From NCBI GenBank assembly GCA_045862995.1, contig BTVX01000001.1, positions 268,055 through 332,054 of the forward strand: a stretch of DNA of 64,000 nucleotides, read 5' to 3'. The translations under genes and the position numbers were made by a program. Shown piece by piece: positions 25,598 through 34,114 of the stretch; the stretch's first letter is position 1; every line of letters begins with the position of its first letter. The notes beneath the pieces were generated by a model. It saw only the letters and a list, made by a program, of their open reading frames with translations, was not told the origin of the DNA and made no database searches. The stretch is from UBA2387 sp019454665. Its GTDB lineage: Bacteria > Armatimonadota > Fimbriimonadia > Fimbriimonadales > Fimbriimonadaceae.

Positions 25598-26256
25598 TTG
25601 CGGTTCCCGATCCTCCGCTCCGCCTCGTCTTCGAGCCGGTGCATCTCCTGTTCGAAGCGCAGACGAATCGCCTCGACGTCCTCGGGAGAAGCATCCTTCG
25701 GCACGGCCAACGGCTCCCCGAACAACATGATCGCCTTGGCGAACGGGAGCGGCACCATGTACGCGTCCCACGTGGGCACGCGGTAACAGGGCTTGGCCGC
25801 CACGCCAACGGGCACCAGCAGCGCCCCCGACTTCTGCGCCATCACCATGATGCCGTCCTGGACCACGCCGCTCGGCCCGCGCGGACCATCGGGTGTGAAG
25901 GCCATCACGCCTCCGTCGCGGAGCACGCGGATGGACTCGACCGCCGCGCGCACGCCGCCGCGACCCGTGCTTCCACGGATGATGTTGAACCCGAAGTTCT
26001 GGAAGATGCGGCTTTGGAACTCGCCATCTCGGGAATGCGAGATGATCGTCCAAACGCCCTTGCCCCGGAACAGCAGCGCCCCCAGCAGCGTGCGCCCGTG
26101 CCATCCCGCAAAGATGCGGCCCTGGGCGTCGCGTTCTGGGTCGTAGCCTTCGACCTTGATCCGCAGCGTCGCGCCGATGAACTTGACCAGTGCCGTGATC
26201 GCGCCGCTGAGCACATACGGGCGAACGCCGCGCCACCACTTCTTCAAGCCCTTCAC
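25594..26256 (-). CDS. Lysophospholipid acyltransferase-like protein (DUF374)
   Basis: A 220-residue protein with one N-terminal amphipathic or membrane segment (YVLSGAITALVKFIGATL) and the DUF374 core: IFAGWHGRTLLGALLF, SHSRDGEFQSRIFQNFGFN, RGSTGRGGVRAAVESIRVL and AFTPDGPRGPSGVVQDGIM. The HG and SRDG/PDGPRGP blocks are the catalytic and phosphate-binding elements of LpxL/PlsC-like acyltransferases. Likely role is transfer of an acyl chain to a lipid or lipid-A-like acceptor at the inner membrane. GTG start 26256 overlaps the rhomboid stop. Confidence 0.88.
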   Translation of the reverse strand: MKGLKKWWRGVRPYVLSGAITALVKFIGATLRIKVEGYDPERDAQGRIFAGWHGRTLLGALLFRGKGVWTIISHSRDGEFQSRIFQNFGFNIIRGSTGRGGVRAAVESIRVLRDGGVMAFTPDGPRGPSGVVQDGIMVMAQKSGALLVPVGVAAKPCYRVPTWDAYMVPLPFAKAIMLFGEPLAVPKDASPEDVEAIRLRFEQEMHRLEDEAERRIGNRK

Positions 26257-27335
26257 GAAGCCCAGCCCCTGACCTTCGCAAGGTTCGCCGCCGGGTGCAG
26301 CGGGTAGCGCGAGAGCAACTCGTCCACCAAGACTTTGGCCTGCTCGGGACGGACCTCCCAATCCAGGCTGGCCAACGCGAGCAACGCATCGGGGCGCTGC
26401 GCGTCGTCCGCGCCTTCCATCAGCACGCTCATCAGCAGGGCGCGGGCCAGGTCGGGATGTTCGTTCTTCAGGCGCTCGGCGAAGATGGTGCGCTTGAACG
26501 TGTCCAGTCGGTCGAGCGCTTTGATTTCGATCAGCTTGGCCAGGATGCGCGCCGGGTCGGAACGGCCCTTTGAAAGCGCCCCCACCAACTCTTCGCCGCA
26601 ACTCGTCCAGTCGCCGATGTTCCGCAGGGACTCGACGCGAAGCCACCACGCCTCATCGTCCGACGGATTGTGCCGAAGCATCACGTTCGCGGAAGCCAAC
26701 ACCGCCCCAGGGCTGCGCTCGTGCATGCGGCTGAGCACGGCGAGCTTGGCTTCCTCGGCAACGGTGCGCGGCACGCCGAACACCAGGCTCAGCAGGACAC
26801 CGCTCGCGAAGCCGCCCAGGTGGGACCAATACGACGTGCCGGAGTTGCCCCCGATGTGCACGAACACGCCGGCGGCCTGCAGCACGACCCACACGGCCAC
26901 GACCCAGAACACGCTCACGCGGTGTTTAGGGGTCAACGGAACGTGAAGTCCCCCGAACCGCACGGCGTAGTAGCCCACGCACGCCGCGATCGCGCCGCTC
27001 GCCCCGACCAGAAGGGCGGGAGACTCCGCGCCTCGGTTGGCCAGCGTGTGCGCGGCCACCCCCACCAAACCTCCCAGGAAGTACACCACGCTGAACCGCA
27101 CCGATCCCGCCGCCGACTCCACCGCGGGGCCGACCGCCGCGAGAAAGAACATGTTGCCCAACAGGTGCAGCGTGTTTGCGTGGACGAACAGGCACGTGAA
27201 CGCCGTGGCCACATGGGGATTCGCCGGGGAGAACGCCAACGCCTCGAAAGCCTCGGGCCGAAGCAACAAGCCGAACGCGGTCGCGATGTTCGCGCCGATC
27301 AACACCAGGTTGACGATGGGAACTCGCGGCCCCAT
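26253..27335 (-). CDS. Rhomboid-family intramembrane serine protease
   Basis: A 360-residue protein. The six-helix rhomboid core occupies about residues 1-195, with catalytic Ser113 in GASGA and His172 in SYWSHLGGFASG, and the helix-2 motif HANTLHLLGNMFFLAAVGP. Residues 200-360 are a soluble, helical C-terminal region rich in Leu/Ala (for example LWW-type VESLRNIGDWTSCGEELV) with repeat-like spacing suggesting TPR-like helices. Rhomboids cleave transmembrane segments; substrates here are unknown. It follows yebC by three bases and overlaps the next gene by four. Confidence 0.92.
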   Translation of the reverse strand: MGPRVPIVNLVLIGANIATAFGLLLRPEAFEALAFSPANPHVATAFTCLFVHANTLHLLGNMFFLAAVGPAVESAAGSVRFSVVYFLGGLVGVAAHTLANRGAESPALLVGASGAIAACVGYYAVRFGGLHVPLTPKHRVSVFWVVAVWVVLQAAGVFVHIGGNSGTSYWSHLGGFASGVLLSLVFGVPRTVAEEAKLAVLSRMHERSPGAVLASANVMLRHNPSDDEAWWLRVESLRNIGDWTSCGEELVGALSKGRSDPARILAKLIEIKALDRLDTFKRTIFAERLKNEHPDLARALLMSVLMEGADDAQRPDALLALASLDWEVRPEQAKVLVDELLSRYPLHPAANLAKVRGWAS

Positions 27336-27338
27336 CGG

Positions 27339-28079
27339 CTACTCCTCGAAGTACTCGTCGGGAATGTCCACGTTCACGTATGTTTGCTGAACGTCGTCCA
27401 GGTCGTCCAAGGCGTCCATCAGCTTGACGAGTTTGCGCATGTCGTCGGGTTGGAGGTCCGCTTTGTTGGTCGGGACGTAGGTGAGGGCGACGTCGTCGGC
27501 CTTGAGCCCCTGCTTCTCCAAGCTGTCGTTGACGGTGTGCAGGTTCTCGCGGGCGGTGAGGATGACAAACGTGTCTTCCTCGCCCACGAAGTCTTCGGCG
27601 CCCGCTTCGAGGGCTTGCATGGTCACCTCGTCCTCGTCCTTGCCTTCGCGCGCCACCGTGATCTGGCCACAGTACTTGAACTGCCACGCCACCGAACCGT
27701 TCTCGGCGAGGTTGCCCCCGTGCTTGCTGAACGCGTGCCGCACTTCGGCGACCGTGCGGTTTTTGTTCTCGGTGTAGCACTCGACGACGATGGCCGCGCC
27801 GCCGGGGCCGTAGCCCTCATAGGTCAGCGCCTCGTAGTTCTCGCCCTCGATCTCGCCCGTACCGCGCTTGATCGAGCGTTCAATGTTGTCCTTGGGCACC
27901 GAGTTCTCGCGGGCGCGCTCCAGCGCCACGCGGAGCCGCGGGTTCATCGAGGGGTCGCCGCCGCCTTCTTTGGCCGCGACGATGATCTCGCGCGCCAGCT
28001 TCGTAAACACCTTCCCCCTGATCGCATCCTGCTTGCCCTTGCGGATGCGGATGTTTTTCCATTTCGAATGGCCTGCCAT
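27339..28079 (-). CDS. yebC: YebC/PmpR/TACO1-family protein
   Basis: A 246-residue protein, starting MAGHSKWKNIRIRKGKQDA, the invariant N-terminus of the family. LAREIIVAAKEGGGDP, ALERARENSVPKDNIERSIK, YEGYGPGGAAIVVECYTENK and GCVAWQF-like NGSVAWQFKYCG also match. Members bind DNA as regulators or, per recent work on the family, aid ribosomes on difficult proline-rich sequences. It heads a minus-strand run leading to tatD and beyond. Its start is only 46 bases from the divergent AlkD-like gene. Confidence 0.96.
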   Translation of the reverse strand: MAGHSKWKNIRIRKGKQDAIRGKVFTKLAREIIVAAKEGGGDPSMNPRLRVALERARENSVPKDNIERSIKRGTGEIEGENYEALTYEGYGPGGAAIVVECYTENKNRTVAEVRHAFSKHGGNLAENGSVAWQFKYCGQITVAREGKDEDEVTMQALEAGAEDFVGEEDTFVILTARENLHTVNDSLEKQGLKADDVALTYVPTNKADLQPDDMRKLVKLMDALDDLDDVQQTYVNVDIPDEYFEE

Positions 28080-28090
28080 TTCGAGTGATT

Positions 28091-28118
28091 TTGACACGTT
28101 CCGGCCCTCGACCATAAT
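28091..28118 (+). promoter_or_regulatory. Near-consensus sigma70 promoter, leaderless, of the AlkD-like gene
   Basis: TTGACA at 28091-28096, a 16-base spacer, CATAAT at 28113-28118, then 7 bases and the ATG at 28126. It is the cleanest example of the leaderless arrangement in the window. Confidence 0.75.
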
Positions 28119-28125
28119 GGACCCT

Positions 28126-28788
28126 ATGACGCGAGACCAAGCGATGGACGCCCTAGAGTCGAAAGGCGATGCCGCGATGCGCGAGAGCAACTACTACCGG
28201 CCCGCCGGAGACCGCCAGTTCGGCGTCAAACGGGCCGACATCCGCGTGCTGGCGAAGCAGATCAAATCGAACCACGAACTGGGACTGGAACTGTGGGCAA
28301 CGGGCAACCTGGACGCCATGCTGCTCGCCTCGCTCATTCTCAAGCCCAAGCTGCTGAGCGCCGAGGATTTGAGCCGCATGGTGGGCGAAACGTTCCATCC
28401 GCAGGCCGTGGACTGGTTCGGCAAGAACGTCGTGGCGAAGTCGCCCCATGTGGATGCGCTGTTCGCGGGCTGGCGGCTATCCGACCACGAGATGACCGCC
28501 CGCATGGGCTGGTGGCTCTCTTCTCGGCGCGTGGGCACCGACCTGGTGGACCACGACGCCCTGCTCGATGCCATCGAGGCCGAGATGGCTTCGGCGCCGG
28601 CGGGCAAGCAAGAGGCGATGAACTGGTGTCTCGTCGAGATCGGGGTCAAGGACGCCTCGCGCCGCGAGCGGGCGATCGCGATCGGCGAGCGGCTGGGCGT
28701 CTATCGCGACTACGTGGTGCCGAAGGGCTGCGTCGCGTCGCCCTACGCGCCCGAGTGGATCGCTTGGGCGTTGAGCCAGCAGGGTTGA
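28126..28788 (+). CDS. DNA alkylation repair protein, AlkD-like HEAT-repeat family
   Basis: A 220-residue all-helical protein. FGVKRADIRVLAKQIKSNHEL, LWATGNLDAMLLASLIL and MARMGWWLSS-like MTARMGWWLSSRRV with NWCLVEIGVKDASRRERAI follow the layout of AlkD-like proteins, which wrap DNA with HEAT repeats and excise alkylated bases. The subgroup that ends VVPKGCVASPYAPEWI is common and poorly characterised, so glycosylase activity is inferred. It carries its own strong promoter and is divergent from yebC. Confidence 0.85.
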   Translation: MTRDQAMDALESKGDAAMRESNYYRPAGDRQFGVKRADIRVLAKQIKSNHELGLELWATGNLDAMLLASLILKPKLLSAEDLSRMVGETFHPQAVDWFGKNVVAKSPHVDALFAGWRLSDHEMTARMGWWLSSRRVGTDLVDHDALLDAIEAEMASAPAGKQEAMNWCLVEIGVKDASRRERAIAIGERLGVYRDYVVPKGCVASPYAPEWIAWALSQQG

Positions 28789-28881
28789 ACTCTTGGGCGT
28801 CCCGGTTTGGACGAAACGACTGTCTTACAAAACCGTCGTAGTTCAGTGAAGAATCGTGCCCCGTGCGTGGTTTGTACAGAT

Positions 28882-29427
28882 ATGGCATGCAACCAGCAAG
28901 ACAAGAACGCGATCTCGGGAGCCTTGCCGAGACTCCCCAGCCACGCCACGATGTTCGGTGATGTATGGATTGAGCACCCAGGCGAAGACACAGATACCAT
29001 TCTCGCCGAGGCCAGCATCGGCAGGCTAGGTGAGGTCGTCGGAAAGGAGTCGGAGCTTTTTCTATTCAGGTCGGAGGCAGATGACCAGAATCAAAGTGGG
29101 AATGGAGGCAACCTCGGCCTCTATGGGGTAGATCTTGATCTGCTTTACAGAGTTCGGAACGTCGGGCAGGTACCGATTGACATCTATTCGTCACTCGCGG
29201 CTTGGAATTCGGGTACGCAAGAGTATCCCGCAGTGGTCGTCGGGGCGATCCGAATCCTCAACGAGAACTGGGGATTCGGTCCGGTCAGGTACTCACAGAG
29301 CGAGGAGTTGCGCTGCGGTGAATGGAACCTTCCTCCCAATGGTGTAGCCGAGATCACACACAAGATCGTCATCGCTGGGCCGACATCCCTCCCCGCTGGC
29401 CTGAGAGTGACATTTGATGCCGACTAA
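28882..29427 (+). CDS. Unknown protein
   Basis: A protein of about 181 residues if started at ATG 28882; an in-frame TTG at 28807 or the ATG at 28951 are alternatives. The sequence has beta-rich patterns (VDLDLLYRVRNVGQVPIDIY, GVAEITHKIVIAGPTSLPAG) resembling an Ig-like or immunoglobulin-fold module. I do not recognise a family. The stop is 9 bases from the first of two paralogous genes, suggesting one transcript. Base composition looks less GC-rich than the flanks by eye. Confidence 0.6.
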   Translation: MACNQQDKNAISGALPRLPSHATMFGDVWIEHPGEDTDTILAEASIGRLGEVVGKESELFLFRSEADDQNQSGNGGNLGLYGVDLDLLYRVRNVGQVPIDIYSSLAAWNSGTQEYPAVVVGAIRILNENWGFGPVRYSQSEELRCGEWNLPPNGVAEITHKIVIAGPTSLPAGLRVTFDAD

Positions 29428-29436
29428 TGCAAGCCC

Positions 29437-30549
29437 ATGCTACCGACACTCCTCTTCCTTATCTGCCAGACCGCCGAGCCTCCCAGATTGGCGATACAGC
29501 ACCAGGTGGTCGCCTACGCTGGTCCCACGGATCCAGGTCATGTCGAGCGACTTGGCGACTCCTCGGGCGAGATTGATCGCACCCTCGAAGGCTTTCTCAG
29601 CGAAAGCGGCACTTACCTGTTCCTCAGGCGCTTTGAGGGTTCGAGCGGCATCATGCGATACGAACTCGGTCCGCGCAGGTTGGTGATCGCGGAGCCCACA
29701 TTCGCGATCAAGAAGGACGTCCACTTTCTAGGCACGTTGAGCCGGTCCGCGCTGACCGCAGATAGTGAGCTGGCCCTGGAGGAAGGCCACATGGTGCAGG
29801 CACATGCAAGTCTGCGCGGGACCGACGTGCTTGTATCCTCCTGGTCGGAGAAGCCGGGCACTGTTCGCACCGGCCACCGGTGGTATTCGGGCGTAGGCGT
29901 GATGCGCATGGAGGAGGGGTTGTTTCCGATGATCGCGGGTGGCGTCGGTCTCGGGCGCGTGGTCCAGCCGATTCTTGACGTGCAAGACCTTTCGATGGCA
30001 TTGGTTGTTGCCGGCGTCGGTACGCTGACCGTGCCCGACGAGATGCCAAGTGACCAGCGTCGTGGGTCGGTCCCCGAGCCAGATTGGCCGAGAGCCAAGT
30101 GGGCTCCGCGAATCCACGACGACTTCCTTCGCCCGCCTACCTACGTCTCGGATTGGCGCGAACCAAGGCAAGGGCAGACGTGGCGGCTGCTCTGGAACTC
30201 GCACACGTCCAAGGTCGTCGGTGCCTTCGGTGCCGGTGGCGAAGCGCACTACGTTGGGGTGGGTCGAGCGGACGGGTCGAAGCCTGTTTGGCTTCGGGCT
30301 CCGCAGCCTGAAGGCCGCGCTGCGTCCATCAAGTGCCTTTCGCTGACCAAGGACGATCGCGTGTTTGCCGGCGTGTATGAGAGGGACACGCTCAAGGGCG
30401 GTCCTTGGCGGCACATCATCTACGAGGTCAAGGACGGCCAGTGGGTCAAGATCGCGGACGCCCGCCTCCGCGCCACCAACACGCAGGGCACGATGTGGTT
30501 GGTCGAGAGGGAGGATGCGACGGGCGGCTGGCTGGTCAGACTCCTTTGA
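29437..30549 (+). CDS. Unknown protein, first of two tandem paralogues
   Basis: A 370-residue protein starting MLPTLLFLICQTAEPPRL. The first 12 residues are hydrophobic and end in Cys, which could be a minimal lipoprotein or export signal, but no basic residue precedes it. The rest is beta-rich, with repeated short motifs such as FEGSSGIMRYEL, WDSG-like WYSGVGVMRMEEG and GRADGSKPVWLRAP suggesting a propeller or similar fold. The last 45 residues (VKIADARLRATNTQGTMWLV onward) are closely matched by the next gene. No known family comes to mind. Confidence 0.75.
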   Translation: MLPTLLFLICQTAEPPRLAIQHQVVAYAGPTDPGHVERLGDSSGEIDRTLEGFLSESGTYLFLRRFEGSSGIMRYELGPRRLVIAEPTFAIKKDVHFLGTLSRSALTADSELALEEGHMVQAHASLRGTDVLVSSWSEKPGTVRTGHRWYSGVGVMRMEEGLFPMIAGGVGLGRVVQPILDVQDLSMALVVAGVGTLTVPDEMPSDQRRGSVPEPDWPRAKWAPRIHDDFLRPPTYVSDWREPRQGQTWRLLWNSHTSKVVGAFGAGGEAHYVGVGRADGSKPVWLRAPQPEGRAASIKCLSLTKDDRVFAGVYERDTLKGGPWRHIIYEVKDGQWVKIADARLRATNTQGTMWLVEREDATGGWLVRLL

Positions 30550-30646
30550 GTTTGGCGCAAAGCTTCGTGTACGGTAGCGCGTCTATACAGTGTGCAGTCT
30601 GACTTAAGTTTCGAGAAGACTTTCGATCCCGAGTGAGCCCCCAACG

Positions 30647-31792
30647 ATGCTACCAACACTCCTCTTCCTCCTCTGCCAGACAAACGAGCCGCCGAAACTC
30701 GGCGTCCGACACGATGTGGTCGCCGTGGTTGGTGCGACTGCCCCGAGTCGAACAGAGACAATCGCGGCCATCGAGCATGGGTTCCAACCGCACCTGGAAG
30801 GCTTCTTGAGTGAGGATGGGCGAAACCTGTTCTTGAAGAAATTCTCGGGGTCGTCGGGCATTTGGCGATACAACCTGATGGACCGTTCACTCGTGAAGGC
30901 CGAACCTCTCTTGTACCAGTACAAGACGAACTACGTGCTCGGTATGTTCGTTCGGCCCTACCCCCCGGAGAGCAGCGAGTTCCTTTGGAAGGGCGAGTCC
31001 TTCGTGGAGGCGCACGCCAGCTTTACCGGACTCGATGTGCTCGTCACCTGTATGGAATGGGGTGGGCGCTCGACGAGTGCCTACCGCTGGTACCACACCT
31101 GGTACGCAGGAATAGGTCCTGTGAGTTTGGCGCGCGGAGGGTGGTATCCGATGATCGCCGGAGGCACCGGATTGATGCAGGCCGTAGAGCCGATTCTCGA
31201 CGTGCAGGACGTTTCCCTTTCACTTGTTGTTGCCGGTGTCGGCACGTTGGCCGTGACCGACGAGTCGCGCGAATTCTATGGGACCATGGAGGAGGATCGT
31301 GTTCATATGCCTCCTTACCCAGAATGGCCAAGAGCCAAGATGGCCCCGCGCCTGCACGAGGACTTTCTTGGTACCTCGCGTCCGCGCTCGGCTTGGGGCA
31401 AGGCGGCTCGTCGAATTCTGTGGAACTCGCGCACGGCCAAGGTGGTAGGGGTCGTTGGCGAAGTCCCTCGGTCCTACTTCGTCGCGTTGGGCCGAGCCGA
31501 TGGGTCCAAGCCGCTTTGGCTCAAGCCCCCGGCCCCCGAGGGTCGCCAGACAGACATCGAGTGCCTGTCGCTCACCAAGGACGACCGCGTGTTCGTGGGC
31601 ATCCGCGAGTTCGACCCGAACGTGCCCGTGCAGGTCGCCGGATTGGGAGGAACGCACAAGATTTACGAGATCAAAGGCAAAAAGTGGGTCAAGATCGCTG
31701 ACGCCCGGCTCCGTGCGACCAACACGAAAGGCGACCAGTGGCTGGTCGAGCGGGAGGATGGGTCGGGCGGTTGGCTGGTTCGCCTCCTCTGA
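30647..31792 (+). CDS. Unknown protein, second of two tandem paralogues
   Basis: A 381-residue paralogue of the preceding protein. Start MLPTLLFLLCQTNEPPKL and end WLVEREDGSGGWLVRLL are almost identical to those of its neighbour, and blocks such as LEGFLSEDGRNLFLKKFSGSSGI, PMIAGGTGL-VEPILDVQDVSLSLVVAGVGTL and ECLSLTKDDRVFVG are shared, while the stretches between have diverged strongly. This points to a tandem duplication under uneven selection. A 97-base gap with TATACA near 30590 may hold its own promoter. Confidence 0.75.
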   Translation: MLPTLLFLLCQTNEPPKLGVRHDVVAVVGATAPSRTETIAAIEHGFQPHLEGFLSEDGRNLFLKKFSGSSGIWRYNLMDRSLVKAEPLLYQYKTNYVLGMFVRPYPPESSEFLWKGESFVEAHASFTGLDVLVTCMEWGGRSTSAYRWYHTWYAGIGPVSLARGGWYPMIAGGTGLMQAVEPILDVQDVSLSLVVAGVGTLAVTDESREFYGTMEEDRVHMPPYPEWPRAKMAPRLHEDFLGTSRPRSAWGKAARRILWNSRTAKVVGVVGEVPRSYFVALGRADGSKPLWLKPPAPEGRQTDIECLSLTKDDRVFVGIREFDPNVPVQVAGLGGTHKIYEIKGKKWVKIADARLRATNTKGDQWLVEREDGSGGWLVRLL

Positions 31793-31926
31793 CCCAAACC
31801 CAACATCGGATCGAAGCCATCCTCTTTGGAGGGTTGGGTAACGTCATCCTCTAGAGGGCGCACCGCGGTCGGCCGCCAGCCCCGGCCCAAGGCAGACCAG
31901 GTTCCGCAAACCGTGGAACCGCGCTC

Positions 31927-32670
31927 CTAGCCCGCCCCCGCCGCCTTCATCGCCAGTTTGACCGCTGCAAACACCAGCACCACGGCCAACACCTGACGCA
32001 ACGCGCCCAACCCGAGCTTGCGCGTGCCCAGCCAAGAACCGACCAGCGACCCCGCGACTGCGGAGGCCACGAGGCCGCCATCGTGGGGCTGGAGCATCGC
32101 CAAATCTCCCGACCGAGGGATCAGGCCCGCCGCCGAGTTGACCACGATGAACGCCGCGGAAGCCGCCCCCGCCCGCTTGGCATTCGCCCAGCCGGTCAGG
32201 ATCAGCACCGGGCTGAGGAAGATGCCCCCGCCGACGCCGACGATGCCCGAGGCGAACCCCATGACGCCACCCATCCCGAGCCGCGCCCCCATGCCAGGAA
32301 GCGGCCGCGGCTCGCGAGCGCGATCGGGAAGGACCAGCCGCCACGCAGCCAAGACCAAGACCACGGCCACCGCCCAGTAGTACGCACCAGGCGGCAGCTT
32401 GAGCGAGGCGCCGACGAACGCCAAGGGGATGGAGGCGACGGCGAACGGCCAAACCAACCCGAGGTCGAAGTGCTTGGCCGAGCGGTATGCGACAAACGAG
32501 ACTCCGGCCACCAGCACGTTGGTCACCAGAGCCAGAACCGCCACCTCGCGGCTGGCCAAGGCCGTGAACGAGAGCACCGCCAGATAGCCGCTAGCGCCGC
32601 CGTGACCCACCGACGAGTACAACACGGCCACCACGAACAGCGCGGGGTACAGCCAGGCGTCGAGAATCAC
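31927..32670 (-). CDS. TauE/SafE-family permease
   Basis: A 247-residue protein with about eight hydrophobic segments. The two conserved halves are seen in YSSVGHGGASGYLAVLSF (first half) and GFASGIVGVGGGIFLSPVLI (second half), the G-rich motifs of the TauE/SafE/YfcA family, which exports or imports anions such as sulfite, sulfonates or sulfoacetate. GTG start 32670 overlaps the stop of the molybdopterin fusion gene by four bases. It is the last gene of the cofactor operon, so an anion linked to molybdenum-enzyme chemistry is a reasonable guess but unproved. Confidence 0.88.
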   Translation of the reverse strand: MILDAWLYPALFVVAVLYSSVGHGGASGYLAVLSFTALASREVAVLALVTNVLVAGVSFVAYRSAKHFDLGLVWPFAVASIPLAFVGASLKLPPGAYYWAVAVVLVLAAWRLVLPDRAREPRPLPGMGARLGMGGVMGFASGIVGVGGGIFLSPVLILTGWANAKRAGAASAAFIVVNSAAGLIPRSGDLAMLQPHDGGLVASAVAGSLVGSWLGTRKLGLGALRQVLAVVLVFAAVKLAMKAAGAG

Positions 32671-34109
32671 CCTCCGAGCGCCCTCCGCAAGCCGACTTCC
32701 CCGTGTTCGAGCGACCACGCCTGGATGCCCCGACGGCGCGCCTTGCGGACCACGTCCACGCTGGAGATGCCCCGGTCGCACACGACCAGGTAGCGGCGGC
32801 TCGATCCCGCACCGGGGAGATCGCTTTCGGTGAGGCGCGGCCAATCCAGTGGAAACTCGATACGAGGCTCCTGACGCAAGTCCACGAGCGCCCACTCGCC
32901 GACGGCGAGCGCGGGATCGCCCCACTTCAGCGCGATCGGCTCCGAGCGGGCCAACGACGCAGGCGACGAGCAAACCGCGCAACCGGGGTCTTTGACCCGC
33001 TGCACGCTTTGCGCCTCCATGCGGAGCAGATCAATCAACCACAGACGACCGCCCAGCGTGTCGCCCCAACCTGTGAGCCGCTTGATCGCTTCGGTCGCCA
33101 TGAACACACCCAGCACCCCGGGCACAAAACCCAACACGCCGACCTCGGCACACGAACGGGTCTCTTGCGAGGCCGTCGGCCAAAGACACCGAAGGCAGCC
33201 GCCCTCCGAGTTGGGGTCCACGGAGAGCACCCAGCCCTCCATGCGGTGGATGCCCGCCACCACAAGCGGCACACCCAGGGCCACGCACGCCTCATTGGCC
33301 GCGTCCTTGGTCGCCAGGTTGTCGGAGCAGTCCAGCACCAGGTCGCACCCCGCCATCAGGCGCTCGGCGTTGGAGGCGTCGAAGCGCACGGTGTGGGACT
33401 CGGCTCGCACGTAGGGGTTGAGGGCGGCGACGGCTTCGGCGGCGAGGTCGGCCTTCATGCGGCCGATGTCGGCCGCGCGGAAGAGGGGCTGGCGGTGGAG
33501 GTTGTCGCCCGCCAGCACGTCGTGATCGGCGACCAAGATCGTCCCCACGCCGCAAGAAGCCAAGTAGGTGATCGCAGGGCACCCGAGGCCACCCGCGCCG
33601 ATGACCAGCACCCGCGCGCGCCGCAGCCGATCCTGCCCCTCCAGACCGACTTCGGGGAGCCGCGTCTGCGCCTGATAGTACGCCTCTTCGGTCAGCGCTT
33701 CGGGCGCGGCCGACCACGCGTGGACCCACTCCTCGACCCCGTCGGCGTACCGCTCTCGCTTCCAGATGGGCACGCGGCGCTTGACCTCGTCAATGATGAA
33801 CTCGCACGCGCGAAACGCTTCCCTCCGGTGGCCGGCGGCGACTTCGATCAGGATGGCGGCATCGCCGACGTTCAGCGAACCGATGCGGTGGATGCAACGC
33901 GCCTCCAGCACGCCGAACCGCTCGATGGCCTCTCGGACGACCTTGTCACCCTCGGCGAGAGCCATGGCGTCGAACGCCTCGTAGTCCAGGCCTTCCACGG
34001 CTTTGCCCACGTGGTGGTTGCGGACGCGCCCCACGAACGAGACGTAGCCGCCCGCATCGGGCCGGGCCAGCGGTTCGGGTTCGAGCGGTTCGCGTTGGAG
34101 GAAGAACAT
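32667..34109 (-). CDS. MoaE-MoeB-rhodanese triple fusion for molybdopterin synthesis
   Basis: A 480-residue three-domain protein. Residues 1-135 are MoaE, the large subunit of molybdopterin synthase, with catalytic lysines in EVKRRVPIWKRERYADG (Lys110, Lys117). Residues about 145-380 are a MoeB/ThiF adenylyltransferase with GAGGLGCP, DNLHRQ, a conserved SCAEVGVLG (Cys320) and Zn cysteines 305, 308, 377 and 380. Residues about 400-480 are a short rhodanese-like domain with VVCDRGISS (Cys444). It would activate the MoaD C-terminus, transfer sulfur and use it for dithiolene synthesis in one chain. Start ATG 34109 is 5 bases after moaD. Confidence 0.93.
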   Translation of the reverse strand: MFFLQREPLEPEPLARPDAGGYVSFVGRVRNHHVGKAVEGLDYEAFDAMALAEGDKVVREAIERFGVLEARCIHRIGSLNVGDAAILIEVAAGHRREAFRACEFIIDEVKRRVPIWKRERYADGVEEWVHAWSAAPEALTEEAYYQAQTRLPEVGLEGQDRLRRARVLVIGAGGLGCPAITYLASCGVGTILVADHDVLAGDNLHRQPLFRAADIGRMKADLAAEAVAALNPYVRAESHTVRFDASNAERLMAGCDLVLDCSDNLATKDAANEACVALGVPLVVAGIHRMEGWVLSVDPNSEGGCLRCLWPTASQETRSCAEVGVLGFVPGVLGVFMATEAIKRLTGWGDTLGGRLWLIDLLRMEAQSVQRVKDPGCAVCSSPASLARSEPIALKWGDPALAVGEWALVDLRQEPRIEFPLDWPRLTESDLPGAGSSRRYLVVCDRGISSVDVVRKARRRGIQAWSLEHGEVGLRRALGG

Positions 34110-34114
34110 CGGCG

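Noticed and set aside
31793..31926. Terminator or small RNA in the gap after the second paralogue
   Set aside because: CCTCTAGAGG is palindromic and CCCAAC/GTTGGG can pair, but there is no T-run or promoter to support a call.
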